Positions 40,828 through 50,423 are shown, counted from the first letter of the stretch. The stretch: 64,000 nucleotides of DNA from JAEUIG01 sp046349775 (GCA_046349775.1 JAXMBS010000017.1:15171-79170); one strand, 5' to 3'. Notes: generated from the sequence alone by a model not told the origin. Translations and numbers: made by a program.

Positions 40828-41562
40828 TCAGGCCGCCTGTTGCAACGGACGCTCCTCGAGGTCCTCTCGTTCCGCGCGTTGCTCCCGCACGATTGTGCGG
40901 AATGACCACAGGCCGATCGCCAGCGGCACCACCGCCTGCAAACACTGGGCCAGACCCAGGTTCTTGCCGATTGCCAGGCCGAAGATGAGTTGGCCCTGCA
41001 CTTCGGGGGTTGCCGTGCGAATGTCCAGGAAGAATCCAAATGCGAGGAACGTAATGACGGCGGACGCCAGCAGCACACAGCGCGGCTGATGAATCCGACG
41101 GCCCATGCGGGCAAACACCGCCGCCATAATGACGAAAGGAACCACGCGGACAAACCATGTCACTCCGTGAATGACCGTCATCTGCAACGCAGTCGGCGGA
41201 ATCTTTTCCTCGCGCAATTGAGGGGTCGTCATGCATGCTAGCCAGGCGACCAGCCATGCGAACAGCAGGGTTGCGATGAGTGTTCCCATCACAGCGAAAA
41301 TCGGCGCCACTCCGAACGTCAGCACCGGATGGCGTCCGGCAAACGTCCGGCGGTCGAATTCCGTTCGGGCCTGTGCGGCCAGTTCGCTGGGAGTACCCAG
41401 CCGTTCCTCCAGCAGCACTTGAGCGTCCATGCTCAGGTTCTCCTGTTCGAAATGGGAAATGTGATCCGCCAGCTCATCGCGCAGCCGTGCCCGATATCTG
41501 GCGGGGAGTCGTTGCCTCCGCAGCTCCGCGTCGAATTGTGCAAGCCAGTGTGGGTCGGCCAT
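40828..41562 (-). CDS. HAAS/DUF1700-like membrane protein, second of a tandem pair
   Basis: This 244-residue protein starts MADPHWLAQFDAELRRQRLP, an alpha-helical N-terminal domain with EELAADHISHFEQEN-type residues like those of HAAS/DUF1700 proteins that accompany PadR regulators. Membrane helices follow: VAPIFAVMGTLIATLLFAW, VTWFVRVVPFVIMAAVF and LLASAVITFLAFGFFLDI, with a last one near AVVPLAIGLWSFRT. It is a tandem paralogue of the gene at 41584-42288. Both share VLTFGVAP and GRRIHQPRCVLLASA. It lies in the PadR operon and is probably a regulator-linked membrane sensor, which is inference. The spacing to its upstream neighbour is 21 bases. Confidence 0.72.
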   Translation of the reverse strand: MADPHWLAQFDAELRRQRLPARYRARLRDELADHISHFEQENLSMDAQVLLEERLGTPSELAAQARTEFDRRTFAGRHPVLTFGVAPIFAVMGTLIATLLFAWLVAWLACMTTPQLREEKIPPTALQMTVIHGVTWFVRVVPFVIMAAVFARMGRRIHQPRCVLLASAVITFLAFGFFLDIRTATPEVQGQLIFGLAIGKNLGLAQCLQAVVPLAIGLWSFRTIVREQRAEREDLEERPLQQAA

Positions 41563-41583
41563 GTAGTTTTCCTGAAGCAGCGA

Positions 41584-42288
41584 TCATGACATCGACAGCG
41601 CCAAAACCTGACTTTTTTGCCGCGCGAACGACCACAGTCCGACTGCCAGCGGCGCCGCCGCCTGGATCCAGTGTTCGATCCCGACGACTTTTCCCAACGC
41701 CAGGCTGACGCGAACCTGCCCCTGAACTTCGGGCGACACCGCGCAAGCCTGCATCCAGAAGATGGACGCCAGTCCGGCAATGATCGCCGATGCCAGCAGG
41801 ACGCACCTCGGTTGATGAATCCGTCGTCCGACGTATGCGAAGGTCATCGCCATCGCGACGAACGGGACGAGGCGCACGAACCAGATCACGGCATAGACGA
41901 CAGACCATTGCAGTGCCGTCGGCGGCACGCCGCTGGCCAGTTGCTGTGGCGTCGTCATGTCGGCCAGCCAGACGACATAGAATGCCAACCACAACGTCAC
42001 GACAACGGTCGCCAGCACTCCAAACACCGGCGCGACGCCGAAAGTCAGCACCGGATGGCGTCCGGCAAATGTCCGGCGGTCGAATTCCGATCGGGCCTGT
42101 GCGGCCAGTTCACTGGGAGTTCCCAGCCGTTCCTCCAGCAGCAATGGAGCATCCATGCTCGCAGTCTCCTGCTCAAGTTCGGACAAGTGATCCGCCAGTT
42201 CGTCGAGCAACCGTGCCCGATAGCCGGCGGGAAGGTGATGTCTGCGCAGTTGCGCGTCGAGCCGCTTAAGCCAGTGCGGGTCGGCCAT
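41584..42288 (-). CDS. HAAS/DUF1700-like membrane protein, first of a tandem pair
   Basis: This 234-residue protein starts at ATG 42288 after AAGGAGG, overlapping the 3' end of the PadR gene by 23 bases. It has a soluble helical N-terminal domain (MADPHWLKRLDAQLRRHHLP and on), then helices VAPVFGVLATVVVTLWLAFY, IWFVRLVPFVAMAMTFAY and LLASAIIAGLASIFWM. It is clearly duplicated with 40828-41562 over its whole length, with the more variable C-terminus. The overlap with padR shows translational coupling. I infer that it is a partner of the PadR regulator, a common arrangement for HAAS domains. Confidence 0.74.
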   Translation of the reverse strand: MADPHWLKRLDAQLRRHHLPAGYRARLLDELADHLSELEQETASMDAPLLLEERLGTPSELAAQARSEFDRRTFAGRHPVLTFGVAPVFGVLATVVVTLWLAFYVVWLADMTTPQQLASGVPPTALQWSVVYAVIWFVRLVPFVAMAMTFAYVGRRIHQPRCVLLASAIIAGLASIFWMQACAVSPEVQGQVRVSLALGKVVGIEHWIQAAAPLAVGLWSFARQKSQVLALSMS

Positions 42289-42619
42289 GTGTGCCTCCTT
42301 GCAACACGGAGCTGACGCCGGCCACGATCTCCGTCCATGTCGCAACGGTCGCTGCGAGTCTCTTCCGGCCGGCGGGCGTCACGCGATACACGATCCGCTT
42401 GCGACCGCCGACTTTCTCAGGACGGCCTTCCAGGCAGCCCTGCGATTCCAGCCGGTGCAGCAGCGGATAGATGCAGCCTTCACCGAATTCGAACCGCTCC
42501 TGCGATGCGGTGCGAATCGACTGGACGAGGTCGTAGCCGTGCATGGGGCGGCGATCGAGCAACTGCAGAATCAGCAGTTCCGGGACGCCGTTCAGGAAAT
42601 CGGGATTGGTGCGTCGCAT
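42266..42619 (-). CDS. PadR family transcriptional regulator
   Basis: This 117-residue winged-helix protein starts at ATG 42619. The PadR pattern is clear: ELLILQLLDRRPMHGYDLVQ, the wing ASQERFEFGEGCIYPLLHRL, SQGCLEGRPEKVGGRKRIVY and the ending YRVTPAGRKRLAA. PadR proteins bind operator DNA as dimers and often respond to phenolic compounds or envelope signals. It heads an operon with two HAAS-like membrane proteins. The divergent gene at 42880 starts 260 bases away and might be its target, but I see no inverted operator that I would rely on. Confidence 0.88.
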   Translation of the reverse strand: MRRTNPDFLNGVPELLILQLLDRRPMHGYDLVQSIRTASQERFEFGEGCIYPLLHRLESQGCLEGRPEKVGGRKRIVYRVTPAGRKRLAATVATWTEIVAGVSSVLQGGTHGRPALA

Positions 42620-42746
42620 GATGGGAGGCGATATACCTCGAACTGTGAGGCAACGTCAACAGCAGGTTTTCGGAATGTGCGTGCGATTGATTGGCTCGTG
42701 CCGTTCGGGGTGCGAGGCGGTTGATCGCCGGCGGTGGCGCACGAGC

Positions 42747-42775
42747 GGCTCGGCGGGAGCCTCGCCCTCCCGAAC
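42747..42775. repeat. REP-like palindrome in the divergent spacer
   Basis: GGCTC-GGCGG-GAGCC and CGGGAG-CCTCGCC-CTCCCG overlap in a short GC-rich palindromic block between the PadR gene and the gene at 42880. The form resembles an interspersed repeat of planctomycete genomes. Only one copy is seen in this window, so this is a weak call. Confidence 0.4.
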
Positions 42776-42879
42776 ACTCCGAAAGATTTCCGCGTCCGAG
42801 GTACATTTTGCGCCGTGGCACGATACGATTCGGTACGTAGAGAGAGGCGGTTCTGCAACGACCCGACTGAGAATTCGCG

Positions 42880-44457
42880 ATGACACGTCCCGTATTCCTG
42901 CTGACAGTTCCGGCCGGCGCACTGTGTCTGGCGGCGGCCGCCTTACTCGGTCCCTCGGAAACCCGCACTGTTGCGGTCGCCGCGGCCGTCGAATCCGCGC
43001 CGTCATTTTCGCTGCCCGACGGGCTGGTCGTCCGCGAGCCGGAAATGCCGTTGGGAGTCGAAGGCTCGATGCTGGAACTGAATCGATCGATCAGCCAGGG
43101 GATTCGCCCGGAGGCGAACGCGGTCGTCCTGCTGGTACAGGTCTTCGGTTCCGACGTCTTCGAAGCGCCGCTGCGGATGGCCTCGCTGGACATGCTCGGG
43201 ATCCGCAAGCTCGCCGCCAGTCCGCGGTTCCAGTACATCGACCCATTCGTGCGCGCTCATGGCGGCGGCTCAGACGAGGAAATCGATCAGAGAGCCGGCG
43301 AACTGAACGCAGAACTGGTTCTCGGCAGCGAGCGGGTGTGGGCGTCTAAAGCGGACTATCCGCAGCTGGCGGAATTCCTGGAAGTCAACCGCGCGGCACT
43401 CGACCTGGTGGTGACAGCGGCGGACCGGCCGCACTATTACGCGCCGCTGCTTTCGCTCGAAGAGCCAATGCGCCTGCTGGCGGCGTCGTTTTCTGTCGAG
43501 TATCGGCTGCCGTTCATCGGACGCTGCCTGACGGCCCGCGCCCTCCAGCGGTTCTCCGCAGGCGACATGGACGGCGCCATCTCGGACCTGATGGCGTGTC
43601 ACAAGCTGGCCGCGCTCCTCGCGAACGGGTCACCGATGGACACGTCGGGCGCGAAGGCCCACATTATCGACTCGCTCACGTCTTTCGCGGAGCGTGAACT
43701 GGCAACCAGCGGCAAGCTGTCCCCAGAACAGGCGGCAGCGCTGTTGGCGGCGCTGCTGAAAGCACCGCAGGTGCCGACGGCGGAAGACGCCGCCAATCGC
43801 GGTGAGCGCGCCGTCCTGCACGAGGAGCTGGAGCTCCTGCGGACCGATGAAGCTTCGCGCCAGGGATTCTTCGAGCAAGGTCCGCCAGAAAACTGGCAGG
43901 CGCTGCAGAAGATCGTGACGAACGAGGACACCTGGAAAGCGGTACTCGCGGCGGCGGACGCGATTCAGGACGAGGTCGTGCAAATTCTGGCGATCGGTCC
44001 GCACGCCGAACAGGACGCGCGGATTGCGGAGATCCTCAAGGAGTCCATGAAGTACGACAAGGAAGAGGAGGGTGACGATCAGACAACCTTTGCCCAGCTC
44101 GCCGAGAAGGATCCGCCGGCGGCGGCGAAACTGGTCGGCGAGGCAATGGCAATGGCGTTGCTCTCCAATTGCACGCAGCGCCGCCACTCCGACGACCGCG
44201 CCCGGATGCGCCGCGACAGCGTGATCGTGAGCCTGGCGCTCCTCGTCTATCGCGGACGGCATGGCGATTATCCGGAGTCGCTCACGGCGCTGGTGCCGGA
44301 AGAGCTGGCGGAGGTCCCCGTGGACGCATTTTCCGAGCAACCGCTGGATTACAAGCGCCGCGCCCCGCAACATGCGGTGCTGATGAGTTGGGGTGCCAAT
44401 CGAGTCAACGACGCCGGCGCCTTGTATAACGACGACGTCATCATCGAACTGAAGTAG
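42880..44457 (+). CDS. Exported planctomycete protein of unknown function
   Basis: This 525-residue protein has an N-terminal membrane segment or signal (residues 1 to about 26: FLLTVPAGALCLAAAALLG). The long middle is alpha-helical, with RDxxGAISDLMACHKLAALLA-like pairs (residues about 220-250). It ends in a region (LALLVYRGRHGDYPESLTAL, then VDAFSEQPLDYKRR and MSWGANRVNDAG) that recurs in planctomycete exported proteins. No catalytic motif is recognised. It precedes the permease-like gene by 68 bases on the same strand, so an operon is likely. The start at ATG 42880 is clean and the frame intact. Confidence 0.72.
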   Translation: MTRPVFLLTVPAGALCLAAAALLGPSETRTVAVAAAVESAPSFSLPDGLVVREPEMPLGVEGSMLELNRSISQGIRPEANAVVLLVQVFGSDVFEAPLRMASLDMLGIRKLAASPRFQYIDPFVRAHGGGSDEEIDQRAGELNAELVLGSERVWASKADYPQLAEFLEVNRAALDLVVTAADRPHYYAPLLSLEEPMRLLAASFSVEYRLPFIGRCLTARALQRFSAGDMDGAISDLMACHKLAALLANGSPMDTSGAKAHIIDSLTSFAERELATSGKLSPEQAAALLAALLKAPQVPTAEDAANRGERAVLHEELELLRTDEASRQGFFEQGPPENWQALQKIVTNEDTWKAVLAAADAIQDEVVQILAIGPHAEQDARIAEILKESMKYDKEEEGDDQTTFAQLAEKDPPAAAKLVGEAMAMALLSNCTQRRHSDDRARMRRDSVIVSLALLVYRGRHGDYPESLTALVPEELAEVPVDAFSEQPLDYKRRAPQHAVLMSWGANRVNDAGALYNDDVIIELK

Positions 44458-44525
44458 GATCGGCGACTGTCTCACACGCGCCGGCCAGCGTCCCGCGAGG
44501 CGAGTGAATTGAGTCGCGCGCGATT

Positions 44526-46016
44526 ATGAACGCTCGCATCCGGCACCTCTTGAGATCGACCGCGCCGCGCGAGTCCTCCCGGATCGATCTGGGGTTGATC
44601 CGCGGCGCGCTCATTGTCGCGATGATGATTGCCCTGCTGCCGAGCCGATTGCCGCCGGTGTTGGGGCCGCTGGCGCTGCGGTCCGTCGCCGGATTCAGCC
44701 TGCTGTTCGTATTCGTGCTTGCTGCGCGACTTGGCAGCGATTCGGTTGGCGATGTTCGCACCGGATTTCTGGGGCTGATCCAGTTGGCCGGCACGCGGCC
44801 GTGGCAATGGATCGCTGTACGGCAGGCGCAGATGTGGATCGGCTTTGTCAGCGTCTGGATCGTGCGGGCGCCGATCCTGGCGTTTCTGCCGGCGCTGGGT
44901 GGGGGACTGCGGTGGCAGGCGATCCTGGCTACGGAATTGGCGCTGCTGCTGGCATTCTTCGTCCTGTCGAACCTGTCGCTCGTGATTGCCTTTGGTGCGG
45001 CATCGCGGCGGCATGTCGGCGGGCGCATCTTTGGGGTGCTGTTTGTCTGGAATACGCTGCTGGTATTGCCGTCCGCAATTGTCGGGAGTCTGGCAGTTAC
45101 GTGGCCGCAATTCGTCGGTCAGGAACTGCTCGAAGCGTTGACTTGGGTGTCCAGCTTCGGACCCTACTCGCAATTCGCGCTGGTCTCGTCGGCAAACGCG
45201 GACTGGGGCGAACTATGGCCGGGCGCGGCGCTGTACAGCGGGATCGGTCTTCTGTTCTTAGGGATCTTCTGGCGACAGGTGCGGACCGTCGGGACGATGC
45301 TGCCGGAGGAACGCGTCGGCCCAAGGCCGGACGCGCGGCGCGCTGCGGCCCGCGAGAGCCGCCGCTGCTGGGACGACGCCCTGGCCTGGCAGGCGTTCGT
45401 CTTCGTTGGCCGCGGCAACCGGATGGTCGTCGGCAAGATCGTCGGCTACCTGCTGCTGGCATTCCTCGCCTGGAATGCAGTCGCCTTCGGTTATCAATGG
45501 TTGCCGATGATCGCGCTCCCTGTCCTGTGCGGCGGACTGCTGATGAACGCCATTAACAAGACGGGGGAATGCCTGACCCGCGAGATCAACGAGAAGACAA
45601 TCGGCACGTTGCTGCTCACCCCGCACAATTTCACCGATCTGGCCGCCGGCTGGCGGCGCGGCGCGCGGCGGCTGGCCCTGCCGGACCTCCTCCTGTGGGC
45701 CTGCATGACGATCGGCTCGCAGTTGGTCAGCCCCTATGTTCCGCCGGTCATGCTCTGCATCGCCATGGTGCTCGTCGCCAGCGACTACTTTTTCATTCTC
45801 TCGCCGTTGATGCCGTTTACGTTTCTGGGAGTCACGATGGGGCTGGCGCTGATCTTCCTGTTCATCGCCGTTGCCTCGGTCTGCGTCCTCGCGGCGATGT
45901 GGGTGCACCCGTGGATCGCGCCGGCTGTGCTGGCGCCGCTGTTGCTGGGATTCACGCAGGTTTTGAAGCGCGCGCTCCCCTACTGGATGGAGAAGAAAAT
46001 CGCCAGCGCGATGTGA
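44526..46016 (+). CDS. Multi-pass membrane protein, ABC-2 permease-like
   Basis: This 496-residue protein has about ten hydrophobic helices in two groups: about residues 20-235 (ALIVAMMIALLPSR, GFSLLFVFVLAARLG, LLLAFFVLSNLSLVIAFG, VLFVWNTLLVLPSAIV) and about residues 300-480 (ILVGYLLLAFLAWNAVAF-like, ALPVLCGGLLMNAINK, MLCIAMVLVASDYFFIL). Between them, EINEKTIGTLLLTPHNF resembles the EKExGTLxxLLxTP stretch of ABC-2-type exporter permeases. No ATPase gene is adjacent on this strand, so the transporter call is inference. It follows the exported protein gene by 68 bases. A matching ABC ATPase elsewhere would be expected. Confidence 0.65.
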   Translation: MNARIRHLLRSTAPRESSRIDLGLIRGALIVAMMIALLPSRLPPVLGPLALRSVAGFSLLFVFVLAARLGSDSVGDVRTGFLGLIQLAGTRPWQWIAVRQAQMWIGFVSVWIVRAPILAFLPALGGGLRWQAILATELALLLAFFVLSNLSLVIAFGAASRRHVGGRIFGVLFVWNTLLVLPSAIVGSLAVTWPQFVGQELLEALTWVSSFGPYSQFALVSSANADWGELWPGAALYSGIGLLFLGIFWRQVRTVGTMLPEERVGPRPDARRAAARESRRCWDDALAWQAFVFVGRGNRMVVGKIVGYLLLAFLAWNAVAFGYQWLPMIALPVLCGGLLMNAINKTGECLTREINEKTIGTLLLTPHNFTDLAAGWRRGARRLALPDLLLWACMTIGSQLVSPYVPPVMLCIAMVLVASDYFFILSPLMPFTFLGVTMGLALIFLFIAVASVCVLAAMWVHPWIAPAVLAPLLLGFTQVLKRALPYWMEKKIASAM

Positions 46017-46080
46017 ATGTGCGACAACGCAAGCGGGGGATCTGCGCTGGGTGCCGTGTTGCACAGGGGCCGGACGGCGA

Positions 46081-47541
46081 CTACTGCGGCGTCTGCAACA
46101 AGTCCATAAACTCGTGGACCGGAGTGCGCTCCAGCTGCGGCAGGTCGTGGCAGAGTGCGCGGGCCGCGCTCGCCTGAGGCGGCGGCAGCCGCCCGTGCAG
46201 GTTCTGATCGAATTTCGCGATCAGCAGCGGAAGGCCTTCGGCGCGGCGGCGGCGATGACCGACCGGGTACTCGACGGAAATGCGCTCCGTTTTCGTTCCG
46301 TCGCGAAAGAAGACCTGGATCGCATTGCCGATCGACCGCTTCGCGGGGTCGAGATAGTCCGTGGTGAACTGGTCGTTCGTGACAACCTCCATCCTGCGGC
46401 GGAGATCGTCGACCCTGGGATCGGCCGCCACCGAGTCCTCATAGTCGGACGCTGACAGCGAGCCTTTGATGAGCGGCACGGCCACCATGTACTGCAGGCA
46501 GTGATCGCGGTCGGCCGGATTATCCAGCGGACCGGTCTTGTTGATGATCCGGTGGCCGCTTTCCTGCGTCTCGATGAGGATCCGGTCAATCTCGGCGAGG
46601 CGACCAACGACCTGCGGATGCAGCGCGATCGCGGCCTCGACGGCCGTCTGTGCGTGGAACTCGGCCGGGAACGAAATCTTGAACAGCACATGTTCCATGA
46701 CGTAGGTGCCAAATCCCTGCGCTGGCACGCGAACGGGCTGCCCTTTGAACAGTACGTCTTGGAAGCCCCACAGTTTGGCCGTGAGGGCGCCGGGATAGCC
46801 CATCTCGCCGCGCAGGGCATTGAAGGCATGCCAGACGGCGCGGCTCGTCGCATCCCCTGCGGCCCAGCTCTTGCGCGAGCCGGTGTTCGGCGCATGCCGA
46901 TACGTCCGCAGCGCGCCGCCGTCGAGAAACGCATTCGACAGCGCATTCATGATCTGCTGCCGCGTGCCTCCCAGCAGACGCGTGGCGACCGCCGTGGAAG
47001 CGATTCTCACGAGCAGGACGTGATCGAGACCGGCGCGGTTGAACGCATTCTCCAGCGCGAGCACCCCCTGAATCTCGTGGGCCTGGATCATGGCCACGAG
47101 CACGTCGCGCATCATCAGCGGCGCCCGGCCGGCACTTGCGGCATCGCGGCTGAGATAATCGGCGACGGCGAGGATCGCCCCGAGGTTGTCGGAGGGATGT
47201 CCCCATTCGGCGGCGAGCCAAGTGTCGTTGAAATCCAGCCAGCGGACGATCGTGCCGATGCAGAATGCCGCCCGAACCGGGTCCAGCTCGTCGGGCGTGC
47301 CCGGCACGCGTGCGCCTCGGCCGGGCAGTGTCGCGCCCGGGACAATCGGGCCCAGCAGCTTCGTGCACGCCGGATACGACAGGGCCAGCAGGCCGCAGCC
47401 CAGCGTGTCCATCAGACACCAGCGGGCGGTCTCGAACGCTTCGGCGCTCGCGATCCGGTCGACGGCCAATGTGTAATCGGCGATCTGCTGCAGCAGCGCG
47501 TCGGCGTCGGGCCGATCGGCGCGGGTGAAGTCGTGAGACAT
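46081..47541 (-). CDS. prpD: MmgE/PrpD family 2-methylcitrate dehydratase
   Basis: PrpD dehydrates 2-methylcitrate in the methylcitrate cycle. This 486-residue protein shows the family N-terminal FETARWCLMDTLGCGLLALS, WLDFNDTWLAAEWGHPSDN (the conserved HPSD motif), HEIQGVLALENAFNRAGLDH and GDATSRAVWHAFNAL, and the C-terminal TDYLDPAKRSIGNAIQVFF. It is the last gene of a three-gene operon, 52 bases after prpC, with a run of GTCAG words in the gap (about 47545-47575). MmgE homologues act on other substrates, but the order with prpB and prpC settles the role. The frame is intact. Confidence 0.93.
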   Translation of the reverse strand: MSHDFTRADRPDADALLQQIADYTLAVDRIASAEAFETARWCLMDTLGCGLLALSYPACTKLLGPIVPGATLPGRGARVPGTPDELDPVRAAFCIGTIVRWLDFNDTWLAAEWGHPSDNLGAILAVADYLSRDAASAGRAPLMMRDVLVAMIQAHEIQGVLALENAFNRAGLDHVLLVRIASTAVATRLLGGTRQQIMNALSNAFLDGGALRTYRHAPNTGSRKSWAAGDATSRAVWHAFNALRGEMGYPGALTAKLWGFQDVLFKGQPVRVPAQGFGTYVMEHVLFKISFPAEFHAQTAVEAAIALHPQVVGRLAEIDRILIETQESGHRIINKTGPLDNPADRDHCLQYMVAVPLIKGSLSASDYEDSVAADPRVDDLRRRMEVVTNDQFTTDYLDPAKRSIGNAIQVFFRDGTKTERISVEYPVGHRRRRAEGLPLLIAKFDQNLHGRLPPPQASAARALCHDLPQLERTPVHEFMDLLQTPQ

Positions 47542-47593
47542 AGTGAGCAGCGGTCAGGCGTCAGCGATCAGCAGTCAGAAGAAGTCGTCGCGA

Positions 47594-48748
47594 TCATCGG
47601 CGCTCCATGGGGACGAAGGAGCGGTTTTCCGGTCCGGTGTAATTGGCGCTCGGCCGAATGATCTTGTTATCGAGCCGTTGCTCCAGAACGTGTGCGCCCC
47701 AGCCGGTGACGCGGGCGATCACGAACAGCGGCGTGAACATCGCCGTCGGAATCCCCAGCAGGTGGTATGCGACCGCGCTGTACCAGTCGAGGTTGGGAAA
47801 CATCCGCTTCTCGCGCATCAGCACCTGCTCGATCCGCTCCGCGACACTGAACAGCCGCAGGTCGCCGGCCTCGTCCGACAGTTTCCGCGCGATCTCCTTG
47901 ACGACCTGATTGCGCGGATCGGAGATCGTGTACACCGGATGTCCGAAGCCGATGATGATCTCTTTGGCAGCGATCCGCCGGACGATGTCGGCCTCGGCCT
48001 CGTCGGGAGTGGTGTAGCGGGCCTGGATGACAAACGCGACTTCATTGGCGCCGCCATGCTTGGGTCCGCGGAGGGCGCCGATGGCGCCGGCGATGCACGA
48101 GTACAGGTCCGAACCGGTGCCGGCGATGACCCGCGCCGTGAAAGTGGACGCGTTGAACTCGTGTTCGGCATACAGGATCAGCGAGCGGTTCATGGCGGCG
48201 ATCTGTGTGGCGGTCGGCCGGGTGCCATGCAGCAGCTGCAGAAAGTGACCGCCCACCGACGACTCCGCCGACGTGACGTCGATCCGTCGGCCGTGCGTCG
48301 CGTAGTGGTACCAATAGAGCAACATCGAGGGCTGCGACGCGAGGAGGCGGTCGATGATCTCCTTTGCCACGGCCGAGTTGTGGTCCTCCGGTTCCGGCAG
48401 CAGGCACCCCATCGCCGAGACCCCCGTCCGCAGGACGTCCATCGGATGGGCGGCCGGCGGCAAGGCCTCGAGCGCCGCGCGGACCGCCGCCGGCAGCTCG
48501 CGCAGTGAAATGAGCTTGCTCCGGTATGCGGCCAGCTGCGGAGCCGTCGGCAGCGTGCCATGAATGAGCAAGTGCGCGACCTCTTCGAACTCGCAGTGGG
48601 CAGCGAGATCGAGGATGTCGAACCCCCGATAGTGCAGGTCGTTGCCGCTCTGGCCGACCGTGCTGAGGGCCGTGTTGCCGGCCGGCACTCCGGAGAGGGC
48701 CACCGACTTTTTGGGGGTGAATTTATCCGTCGTCGAGGTTTGGCTCAC
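47594..48748 (-). CDS. prpC: 2-methylcitrate synthase/citrate synthase family
   Basis: This 384-residue enzyme condenses propionyl-CoA with oxaloacetate. Catalytic His-bearing motifs are GPKHGGANEVAF and IIGFGHPVYTISDP, with the terminal RVTGWGAHVLEQR holding the conserved Arg region. The N-terminal ALSGVPAGNTALSTVG and LHYRGFDILDLAAHCEFEE are typical of methylcitrate synthases rather than hexameric citrate synthases. Its start overlaps the prpB stop by four bases, so it is translationally coupled. It is preceded by prpB and followed by prpD on the same strand. Citrate synthase activity cannot be excluded. Confidence 0.93.
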   Translation of the reverse strand: MSQTSTTDKFTPKKSVALSGVPAGNTALSTVGQSGNDLHYRGFDILDLAAHCEFEEVAHLLIHGTLPTAPQLAAYRSKLISLRELPAAVRAALEALPPAAHPMDVLRTGVSAMGCLLPEPEDHNSAVAKEIIDRLLASQPSMLLYWYHYATHGRRIDVTSAESSVGGHFLQLLHGTRPTATQIAAMNRSLILYAEHEFNASTFTARVIAGTGSDLYSCIAGAIGALRGPKHGGANEVAFVIQARYTTPDEAEADIVRRIAAKEIIIGFGHPVYTISDPRNQVVKEIARKLSDEAGDLRLFSVAERIEQVLMREKRMFPNLDWYSAVAYHLLGIPTAMFTPLFVIARVTGWGAHVLEQRLDNKIIRPSANYTGPENRSFVPMERR

Positions 48749-49643
48749 GGTGGCTTTGTCGGATCGGAGGAAAACAGGGAATCGAGCTTCCGTTCGTAGG
48801 CGAGATAATCGAGGACCTCGTAGAGCTCGGCGCGCGTCTGCATCTGGTCAACGACGCCGGCCTGTGACTGTTGAGTGCGGATCGTCTGGTAGACCCGTTC
48901 CGCGGCGCGGCTCATTGCGCGGAAGGCGCTCAGCGGATAGAGCACGAGGCGCACACCGGCCTGACCGAGTTCCTCGGTGGTGAACAGCGGCGTCTTGCCG
49001 AACTCGGTGATGTTGGCCAGCACCGGAACACGAATTGCCGCCGTGAACGCGCGGTATTCGTCGAGTGAAGTCAGCGCCTCGGCGAAAATCATGTGGGCGC
49101 CGGCCGCCACGTAAGCGCCGGCGCGCTCGATGGCGGCAGCGAGCCCTTCGATCGCGTGTGCATCGGTGCGGGCCATGACGACAAAATCCGTGTCCGGGCA
49201 CGCGTCGAGCGCCGCCTTGATGCGATCGCACATTTCGCCCGCGCTGACGAGCGCCTTGCCGGGACGATGCCCACAGCGTTTGGCCTGCACCTGGTCTTCG
49301 AGGTGACACCCCGCCGCTCCGGCGCGGGCCAGTTCGCGGATCGTGCGGGCGATCTGGAAGGCGCCTCCCCAGCCGGTGTCGGCGTCCACCAGCAGCGGCA
49401 GTGACGTCGCCTGCGTGATCCGTCGAACGTCCTCGCAGACGTCGTTCAGCGTCGTGATCCCCAGGTCCGGCAGCCCAAAGGAGGCGTTGGCGACGCCGGC
49501 GCCGGACAGATACAGCGCGCGAAATCCGGCCCTCTCGGCCAGCAATGCGCAATACGCGTTGATCGTGCCGACGACCTGCAACGGTCGCTCGGCGTCAACG
49601 GCTGCCGCAATTTCGCACCGGGGGTGAGCTGGGGAGCACTCAT
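48745..49643 (-). CDS. prpB: Methylisocitrate lyase, frame shift in the N-terminal part
   Basis: PrpB splits 2-methylisocitrate into pyruvate and succinate. This isocitrate lyase/PEP-mutase family protein of about 299 residues has ALYLSGAGVANASFG, LPLLVDADTGWGG (metal ligands), CHLEDQVQAKRCGHRPGK (the KRCGH catalytic loop), MARTDAHAIEGL and ANITEFGKTPLFT. The continuous frame from 49581 begins at LQVVGTINAY. The expected start at ATG 49643 (MSAPQLTPGAKLR) is in another frame, and one missing base near 49612 joins them as LRAAVDAERPLQVVG-like. It is the first gene of the prp operon. No prpE or prpR-like gene is visible in the window. Confidence 0.92.
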
Positions 49644-49715
49644 GATGCGGCGATTGTAGCAGGCGGAGCGGGCAATCGAACGCTCACACCCCGGAGCCGC
49701 GCGCAATGCGTTGGA

Positions 49716-50423
49716 TTATCGCAGAACCCTGCACTTCGAATTGGCCTTCTCGAGATTTTCAACGCCCGCCCATGTGACGTCGGTATTTGACACAATCAGA
49801 ATGCGGAGATTGCCGGCCTTGATGAGATGAGCAAGTCCGGCGTCGGAAATGGGCGTCCCGTCCAGGACAAGTCGCTGGAGTTGAGGAAATCGGGCCAGGT
49901 CGGCAAGCGCGGCGTCATCGATCGCGGTGTCGCCCAGATCGAGTGTCCTCAGACTCGGACACTGTCGTAACGCGGCGATATTGCGCCCTTTGAGCGACGT
50001 GCTTCTGGCCTTCAATTCGCTCAGATTCCTCAACTGGGCCAAATGCGCGAACGAGGCATCCGTAATCGACGTCGAAGAGACATCGATTTCATACAGATGC
50101 GGCAGGCACCGCGCGAGCGCGGCAATATCCGCTTCTGTGGCGGCCGTTCCGTGGAGGTCGATGTCGGTGACGCGCGGGCGAAACTGAAATCTCGCAATGA
50201 CCTTGTCAATCGGAGTCCCAGGAGGAAGGCTCTGAAGCAATGCGGTCATATCTGCCGTGCCGGCATGACCGCCGAGTGCTTCAATACGTCGCAAGGCCCG
50301 GTTCTCGCCGGAATTGTAGATCAATATTGAAATGACCGACGCACCAAATGCGAGGATCAGGAGTCCGCAGACGAGGATGCGAATGCGTCGTCGGGCTGTG
50401 CTCTTGAATAGCCAGATCGACAT
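49716..50423 (-). CDS. Single-pass leucine-rich-repeat protein
   Basis: This 235-residue protein starts at ATG 50423, with one membrane helix near the N-terminus (RILVCGLLILAFGASVISIL). A series of LRR units follows, with xxLxxLxLxxTxxxDxxLxxL spacing: LYEIDVSSTSITDASFAHLA, LRTLDLGDTAIDDAALADLA and LQRLVLDGTPISDAGLAHL. About six units are visible. Planctomycetes have many such cysteine-less LRR proteins with unknown partners. The last unit ends near SNTDVTWAGVENLEKA. It lies between the prp operon and a DUF1501 gene and shows no tight coupling to either. Protein binding at the membrane is the likely general role. Confidence 0.78.
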   Translation of the reverse strand: MSIWLFKSTARRRIRILVCGLLILAFGASVISILIYNSGENRALRRIEALGGHAGTADMTALLQSLPPGTPIDKVIARFQFRPRVTDIDLHGTAATEADIAALARCLPHLYEIDVSSTSITDASFAHLAQLRNLSELKARSTSLKGRNIAALRQCPSLRTLDLGDTAIDDAALADLARFPQLQRLVLDGTPISDAGLAHLIKAGNLRILIVSNTDVTWAGVENLEKANSKCRVLR

